Origin: CAZIOH01 sp964540815
GTDB lineage: Bacteria > Myxococcota_A > Polyangia > Fen-1088
DNA: 64,000 nucleotides
Direction of reading: 5' to 3'
Assembly: GCA_964540815.1 (NCBI GenBank)
Contig: CAZIOH010000026.1
Span: 1-64,000 of the forward strand
Positions 59,575 through 64,000 of the stretch are shown piece by piece. Under the pieces are notes generated by a model. The model saw nothing but the letters and a program-made list of their open reading frames with translations. It did not search any database and was not told the DNA's origin. Made by a program: the position numbers and the translations under genes. Every line of letters starts with the position of its first letter. Within the stretch, counting starts at the first letter, position 1.

Positions 59575-60639
59575 CTACCGCTTCTTCTTCGGCGAGGGCT
59601 TGGTCTTGCCGGCCTTCGGCTTGGTCTTCGCGGCGACCTTGCTCGTCTCCTTGACGGCCTTGCTCGCGTGCGCGGCCTTGCCCGCCGGCTTGGCGGCCGG
59701 CTTCACCGCGTGCTTGGCGGGCTTGGCGCTCGCCGCCGCCTTGGGGGACTTGGCCGAAGCCGCCGTCCCCTTGGCGGGAGCCGACGCGCTCGCCGGGGAA
59801 GTCCTGGCGACTGCGGGTGTGGATGGTGTGGCTGCGGTGGATGCCGTGGGCGCCGTGGGCGCGACCTTGGCCGGGGCGCCCGCCCTGGTCGGACCCGCCG
59901 CTTGGGCTGCCGCGGAACTGGCCGCGGCACCCTTCGCTGGCGCATGGGCGGAAGCCTCCTTGGTCGCTTCCTTCGGGCTTCCCTCCTTGGGCCCAGCGTC
60001 CTTGGGCTCCTTCAGGTCCTTCGATCCCTTCGCTGCCTTCGGTGCTTGCGGTCCCGTCGGACCTTGAGGTCCCTGCTGTCCCTGAGGTCCTGGCGATTCC
60101 TTGGACTCTCTCGATTCCTTGGCGGCGGCCTTGCTCTTGACGGCCTTGGCCTTCGGGCCCTTCGAAGGGATCCCGTCTCCTTCAGCGGCCAGCGGCAACC
60201 CCGGCATGTCCTTGCGGTTGTGCACCAGCACCCGGCGCGCGTCCTTGAACGTGATCTCCACCTTGCTGTCCGACATCAACTCCGAGACGAATCCCTTGCC
60301 GAACTTGGGGTGCGTCACGATGGTGTTCTCGGTGTAGGCCTCCCGAAACTCGTAGGGTTTGCCGTTTCGGTCCGGGTACTTGGCGAAGAACTCCTCCCAG
60401 GAGTGCTTCTTGATGAGGGCCCGCTTCTTGGCCGCGATGGGCTCGGGCACGTCGTCCTCGACCTCGCCTCTCGGCTTGCGGAACGAATGGACGTCACCAC
60501 ACGGGTTGCACTGCACACGCCGAATCTCGTCCTCGTACTTGGAGATGACCACATGCGTGGTGTCTGCCTTGCACTTCGGACAGTAGGCTTCGACGTCCGA
60601 GCCGACCTCGTCGACTTCGTCTTCGAACATGAAATCCAT
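59575..60639 (-). CDS. Zinc-ribbon protein with KOW/Tudor-like motif and H1-like tail
   Basis: 354 residues. An acidic start (MDFMFEDEVDEVGSDVEAY) leads to a zinc ribbon (CPKCKADTTHVVI ... VQCNPCGDVHSF). A small beta domain follows (ENTIVTHPKFGKGFVSELMS, VEITFKDARRVLVHNR), like the Tudor/KOW folds of UvrD-type proteins. From about residue 165 the rest is Lys/Ala/Pro/Ser-rich with a collagen-like GPQGQQGPQGPTGPQ and an H1-like end (KPKAGKTKPSPKKKR). It is probably a DNA- or RNA-binding protein; such Zn-plus-H1-tail proteins are known in myxobacteria but little studied. The first ATG (60639) or the third codon ATG (60633) may be the start. It diverges from pyrK. Confidence 0.82.
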   Translation of the reverse strand: MDFMFEDEVDEVGSDVEAYCPKCKADTTHVVISKYEDEIRRVQCNPCGDVHSFRKPRGEVEDDVPEPIAAKKRALIKKHSWEEFFAKYPDRNGKPYEFREAYTENTIVTHPKFGKGFVSELMSDSKVEITFKDARRVLVHNRKDMPGLPLAAEGDGIPSKGPKAKAVKSKAAAKESRESKESPGPQGQQGPQGPTGPQAPKAAKGSKDLKEPKDAGPKEGSPKEATKEASAHAPAKGAAASSAAAQAAGPTRAGAPAKVAPTAPTASTAATPSTPAVARTSPASASAPAKGTAASAKSPKAAASAKPAKHAVKPAAKPAGKAAHASKAVKETSKVAAKTKPKAGKTKPSPKKKR

Positions 60640-60750
60640 GTGGATGGTCCCTGCTTGCGGCTAGTAGCACAGGAACCTTATGCCTGCAAGATTCAACAGA
60701 AATCAGCTCGACCCGATCCGGGCGGTCGGGTAGAAGCGCCAGGTCCAGCC

Positions 60751-61617
60751 ATGAGATACTTCGCAGCCGAGGTCGCGGGCAATGAACGTCTCGGCGGGGG
60801 GTACTTCCGCCTCGACATGGCGGGGTGTCAGGCCCTCGAGGACGCCGAGCCGGGGCAGTTCGTGATGGTCCGAGGGGAATGGGACCGGGATCCGCTGCTT
60901 CCGCGGGCATTTTCCTTGCTCTCCGTGTCGGGGGACGGGCACGCGCAGCTCCTGGCCAAGACGGTCGGGCGCGGCACCGCTCTGCTCGAGCGCGCCGTCC
61001 CGGGAACTCCTCTCGCCCTCCTTGGACCTCTCGGAAAAGCCTTCCCGGCTCCGGACATCGCATTCGTGGACCTACTGGTGGGCGGAGGTGTGGGAATCCC
61101 TCCTCTTTACATGCAGGCCAGGCGCGCCTTCGCCACCGGAAGGGAGCTCCCGGGGGCCACCGAGGTCCTCTACGGCGGCCGGACCAGCCACGACCTCGTC
61201 CTGCTCGACGAGCTGCATGCCTACGGTGTCGCGCTTCACCTCACGACCGAGGACGGCTCGGTCGGCCGTCGCGGCCTCGTGACCGCCGAGCTCTCCGCCC
61301 GCCTGGCGCACCACCGTGGCCGCCCGCGCCCGCCCGCGCTCCGGATCATGGCCTGTGGCCCCAATCCCATGCTCTGGGCCGTGGCGGCGATCGCCCGGCG
61401 GCACGAGGTGCCATGCTTCATCTCGGTCGAGGAACAGATGGCCTGCGGCATCGGGGTCTGCCTGGGCTGCGCCGTCCCCGGCACCGAGCGCCCCTTTCGC
61501 TACGTCTGCAAGGATGGGCCGGTGTTTCCCGCCGCGGAGCTCCGGCTCCCGGAGGTCCCGGTCGCCGAGGGGGTGGGGCGCGGCGCAGGCGACGAAGGCG
61601 TCGGGGTCGGCCGGTGA
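60751..61617 (+). CDS. pyrK: Dihydroorotate dehydrogenase electron-transfer subunit
   Basis: 288 residues. FAD/NAD-binding ferredoxin-reductase fold: PGQFVMVRGEWDRDPLLPRAFSLLS with the FAD RxFS motif, then DLLVGGGVGIPPLYMQAR (NAD-binding GGGVGIPP) and IMACGPNPMLWAVAAI. The C-terminal iron-sulfur site is EEQMACGIGVCLGCAV with a fourth Cys in FRYVCKDGPVF, the normal PyrK [2Fe-2S] set. It passes electrons from PyrD to NAD in pyrimidine synthesis. It has about 25 more C-terminal residues than many PyrK proteins. It overlaps pyrD by four bases, so the subunits are translationally coupled. Confidence 0.96.
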   Translation: MRYFAAEVAGNERLGGGYFRLDMAGCQALEDAEPGQFVMVRGEWDRDPLLPRAFSLLSVSGDGHAQLLAKTVGRGTALLERAVPGTPLALLGPLGKAFPAPDIAFVDLLVGGGVGIPPLYMQARRAFATGRELPGATEVLYGGRTSHDLVLLDELHAYGVALHLTTEDGSVGRRGLVTAELSARLAHHRGRPRPPALRIMACGPNPMLWAVAAIARRHEVPCFISVEEQMACGIGVCLGCAVPGTERPFRYVCKDGPVFPAAELRLPEVPVAEGVGRGAGDEGVGVGR

Positions 61618-62552
61618 GCAAAACGTCACTCGCAATCGAGTGCGGCGGCATCTCCTTCCGCAATCCGGTGCTCACCGCCTCCGGCACCTTCGGCTACGGT
61701 CGCGAGTTCGAGGGCCTGACCGATCTGTCCGTCATCGGGGGCCTCGTGACCAAGGGCATCTCGCCCTTGCCCCGGTTCGGCAACGCCACGCCCCGCATCT
61801 GCGAGACGGCCTCCGGCATGCTCAATTCGATCGGGCTCGAGAACGTGGGCGTGGAGGGGTTCCGGGCCGAGAAGTTGCCCTACCTCCGGCAGACGGGGAC
61901 CCGGGTGCTGGTGAACTTCTTCGGGGTGACCTTCGACGAATACGTGGCGTGCGGCGCGGCCCTCGCGGCAATGGAAGGGGTCGACGCGCTCGAGATGAAC
62001 GTGTCCTGCCCGAACATCAAGGCCGGGGGAATCGAATTTGGCACCGACTGTCGGGTGCTCGGGGATCTGGTGCGCGCATGTCGTGCGGTCGTCTCGAAGC
62101 CGCTCTGGGTCAAGCTGACCCCGAACACCTCCGACATCGTGGCGCTGGCCAGGTCCTGCGCGGACGCCGGGGCGGACGGGCTCTCCGTCATCAACACGAT
62201 TACCGGAATGGCCATCGACGCCCGAACGCGCCGTCCCAAGATTGCCACGACGTTCGGGGGGCTCTCGGGGCCGGCCATCAAGCCGATCGCCCTCCGCATG
62301 GTCCACCAGATTCACCGCGCCGGCGTTCCGCTGCCGATCTGCGGGATCGGAGGCATCCAGACCGCGACGGACGTGGTCGAGTACCTGCTGGCGGGTGCCT
62401 CCACCGTGCAGGTCGGCACCCAGAACTTCGTCGATCCGGACGGAGCCGCTGGCATCGTCTCCGGGCTTGCTGCGTTGTGCGAACGAGACGGGATTTCGGA
62501 TATTCGCGAGCTGATCGGCGCCTTGCAACCTGCATTATCCGCCCACGGATAG
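61614..62552 (+). CDS. pyrD: Dihydroorotate dehydrogenase, class 1B catalytic subunit
   Basis: 312 residues, starting at GTG within the pyrK stop (GTGA). FMN TIM barrel that oxidises dihydroorotate to orotate. Landmarks: FRNPVLTASGTFGYGREFE, VTKGISPLPRFGNATPRICE, NSIGLENVGVEGF, EMNVSCPNIKAGGIEFG with the class 1 catalytic Cys in NVSCPN, KPLWVKLTPNTSDIVALA, ADGLSVINTITGMAID, FGGLSGPAIKPIALRMV, and GIGGIQTATDVVEYLLAGAS. With PyrK next to it, the NAD-linked class 1B type is clear. It ends 88 bp before glnB. Confidence 0.97.
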   Translation: MSKTSLAIECGGISFRNPVLTASGTFGYGREFEGLTDLSVIGGLVTKGISPLPRFGNATPRICETASGMLNSIGLENVGVEGFRAEKLPYLRQTGTRVLVNFFGVTFDEYVACGAALAAMEGVDALEMNVSCPNIKAGGIEFGTDCRVLGDLVRACRAVVSKPLWVKLTPNTSDIVALARSCADAGADGLSVINTITGMAIDARTRRPKIATTFGGLSGPAIKPIALRMVHQIHRAGVPLPICGIGGIQTATDVVEYLLAGASTVQVGTQNFVDPDGAAGIVSGLAALCERDGISDIRELIGALQPALSAHG

Positions 62553-62563
62553 TGAGGTAACTA

Positions 62564-62591
62564 TTGACAAAAACTAGGTTACGCATATTTA
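62564..62591 (+). promoter_or_regulatory. Promoter of glnB
   Basis: The AT-rich gap before glnB has TTGACA (62564-62569), 16 bp, and TATTTA (62586-62591). The -35 is perfect; the -10 is weak. GTAAC and GTTAC (62557-62561 and 62578-62582) form a 5-bp inverted repeat around the -35, a possible operator. The leader of about 45 bp ends in a weak GTAAGG ribosome site. Confidence 0.5.
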
Positions 62592-62640
62592 ACTGGTACG
62601 AAACTAATCGGAAACAACTCGCCGGTAGCGTAAGGCATCC

Positions 62641-62979
62641 ATGAAGAAGATTGAAGCCATCATCAAGCCATTCAAGCTGGACGATGTGAAGGACCGCCTG
62701 CGCGAGATCGGCGTGCAGGGCATGACCGTCTACGAGGTCAAGGGGTTCGGTCGCACGGGCGGCAAAAAGGAAGTCTACCGGGGCTCGGCCTACGTGGTGG
62801 ATTTCGTACCGAAAGTCCGGATAGAGATTGTCGTCAAGGACGAGATCGTGCGCGACGTGGTCGAGGCCATCCTGTCCGTGGCCCGCACTGGACGCATCGG
62901 TGACGGAAAGATCTTCGTGACGCCGGTCGACGAGGCCATCCGCATCCGGACCGGCGAGCGCGGCGAAGACGCCCTCTGA
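62641..62979 (+). CDS. glnB: Nitrogen regulatory protein P-II
   Basis: 112 residues, the normal length. It opens MKKIEAIIKPFKLDDVKDRL. The T-loop has GRTGGKKEVYRGSAYVVDF, with Tyr51, the uridylylation site, kept. KVRIEIVV and ARTGRIGDGKIFVTPVDEAIRIRTGE cover the ATP-binding B and C loops. It binds ATP/ADP and 2-oxoglutarate and relays nitrogen and carbon status to partners such as GlnE or AmtB. No glnA or amtB lies in view; it stands alone between pyrD and psd with its own promoter. GlnB and GlnK cannot be told apart by sequence alone here. Confidence 0.96.
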   Translation: MKKIEAIIKPFKLDDVKDRLREIGVQGMTVYEVKGFGRTGGKKEVYRGSAYVVDFVPKVRIEIVVKDEIVRDVVEAILSVARTGRIGDGKIFVTPVDEAIRIRTGERGEDAL

Positions 62980-63138
62980 GCAAACCGAGCTGCAGGGCAA
63001 CGCCGTTCGGTCGAAAAGGCCTCGGCGTCCCTTGCGGCGCTGGGGGCGGCGCTCGGGCTGGGGCGGTTTTGGCCATGTGGCTTTGACGGCCCGGCCGAGA
63101 CGCAATAGGATAACCAGATCGCGGATTTCCGCGTCTTC

Positions 63139-64000
63139 ATGGGTTCCCACCAGCGGTTCAGCGATCGGGTTGCCAGGGCAGCCTGGAGGGCCACACCCAA
63201 ACGCGCCCTTTCCGGCGCCATTGGCTGGGTGGCCACCCGTCCGATCCCGTCGGGGATCCGCGCGGGGGTGCTGCGCAGGTTTGCAGGGTTCTACGGGATC
63301 GACCTGACGGAGGCTGAGCGCGCGCTGACCGACTACGCCCGCCTCGACGATTTCTTCACCCGTCGTCTGCAGCCGACGGCACGTGTCATCGACGCCTCGT
63401 CGTCGGCCGTGGTCTCCCCGGCCGACGGAACGGTCGTCGAGGCGGGACGGGTGCGACAAGGCCAGCTGCTTCAGGTGAAGGGCGTTCTGCTCGATGTGAA
63501 CGAGCTGGTGGGCGATCCCGAGGCAGCGGGGCGACTGGAAGGGGGAGCGTACCTCACGACGTACCTGTCGCCGCAGGACTACCACCGGGTACACGCCCCC
63601 GTGGCTGGAACCATCATGGGCTGGCGCCACGTCCCGGGAGTGCTGTTCCCGGTCAATGCGCGCAGCGTCGCCCGCGAGCCGGGCCTCTTCGTCCGCAACG
63701 AGCGCCTGGTCACGTTCATCGACGGCGGCCCCGCCGGCTTCTGTGCGGTCGTGATGGTCGCGGCGGTCGGGGTCGGTAACATGTCCGCCGCCTACGATCC
63801 CGACGTTCAGACCCACGCCCGTTCCTTTCTACGCGCCGCGATCCGCCAGAAGCGATACGATTCGGGGCCGACTGTCGCCAAGGGTCAAGAAATTGGAACC
63901 TTTCACATGGGCTCAACCACCATCGCGCTCTTCGAGTCGTCGCGGGTCGACCTGTCGGCCCTGTCGACCGGTGATCGCACGCGCATGGGAGAGCGAATCG
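63139..64000 (+). CDS. psd: Phosphatidylserine decarboxylase (partial)
   Basis: Runs off the right edge; at least 287 residues seen. Converts phosphatidylserine to phosphatidylethanolamine at the inner membrane. Family motifs are VVSPADGTVVEAG, QLLQVKG, YLTTYLSPQDYHRVHAPVAG, FPVNARSVAREPGLFVRNER and VMVAAVGVGNMSAAYD. The self-cleavage site lies in GTFHMGSTTIALFE, where Gly-Ser gives the pyruvoyl group (MGST in place of the common LGST). The N-terminus (SHQRFSDRVARAAWRATPKR) is basic and soluble. It starts at the first ATG after glnB; no clear Shine-Dalgarno is seen. Confidence 0.95.
   Translation, partial: MGSHQRFSDRVARAAWRATPKRALSGAIGWVATRPIPSGIRAGVLRRFAGFYGIDLTEAERALTDYARLDDFFTRRLQPTARVIDASSSAVVSPADGTVVEAGRVRQGQLLQVKGVLLDVNELVGDPEAAGRLEGGAYLTTYLSPQDYHRVHAPVAGTIMGWRHVPGVLFPVNARSVAREPGLFVRNERLVTFIDGGPAGFCAVVMVAAVGVGNMSAAYDPDVQTHARSFLRAAIRQKRYDSGPTVAKGQEIGTFHMGSTTIALFESSRVDLSALSTGDRTRMGERI

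Noticed and set aside
62592..62612. Possible sigma-54 promoter before glnB (CTGGTACGAAACTAAT)
   Set aside because: The -24 GG is present but the -12 GC is missing, and a better TTGACA -35 lies just upstream.

Overview
The window is about 70% GC, densely coded DNA, most probably from a myxobacterium (Myxococcota, Polyangia-like). Supporting traits are a MYXO-CTERM tail on an esterase (16967-18436), many lipoproteins with long Gly/Ser/Thr-rich linkers, two Ser/Thr protein kinases, a SARP-type giant regulator, histone-H1-like basic tails, and three DUF1592/DUF1552 gene pairs. A run of 100 N shows that this is a draft assembly. The assignment is inferred from gene content, not from a marker phylogeny.

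Layout. 1-6.2 kb: end of rsmB, rpe, a small lipoprotein, a PstS-like binding protein, then a minus-strand Ser/Thr kinase with an overlapping TPR membrane protein. 6.5-15.5 kb: a TolB-like haem-motif lipoprotein and two DUF1592-DUF1552 cassettes (A plus, B minus) meeting tail to tail around a large imperfect inverted repeat. 15.7-26.5 kb: a DUF6370-like protein, mgsA, an esterase, a WXXGXW-repeat protein, an MDR oxidoreductase, a Gly-rich protein, a flavin monooxygenase, a DUF4242-like protein, and the SARP/ATPase regulator interrupted by the N gap. 26.6-35.8 kb: a small exported protein, a methyltransferase, an amidase pseudogene, a GH3 glucosidase lipoprotein, a diadenylate-cyclase-domain protein, a GNAT, and a membrane Hpt/HATPase kinase co-transcribed with a thioredoxin-like protein. 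36.2-40.5 kb: cassette C (order reversed) and a haem-motif lipoprotein. 40.5-49.6 kb: pepF, VOC, MOSC, DUF6629, a haem_bd protein, secreted hypotheticals and tRNA-Pro(CGG). 49.7-59.5 kb: two carbohydrate- or adhesion-like lipoproteins, then a tight run of degenerate M16 lipoprotein, kinase and CPBP protease. 59.6-64 kb: an H1-like protein, pyrK-pyrD, glnB and the start of psd.

The strongest candidate for an undescribed system is the DUF1592/DUF1552 set. Three times in 31 kb a lipid-anchored protein with a haem-type motif is paired with a Tat-exported DUF1552 protein, and two further haem-motif lipoproteins lie beside cassettes A and C. Other items of note are a dispersed intergenic palindromic repeat family (four copies), CX3CH haem-like motifs, a c-di-AMP-type cyclase, a catalytically dead M16 protein in a kinase/protease operon, and an assembly gap that appears to be false.
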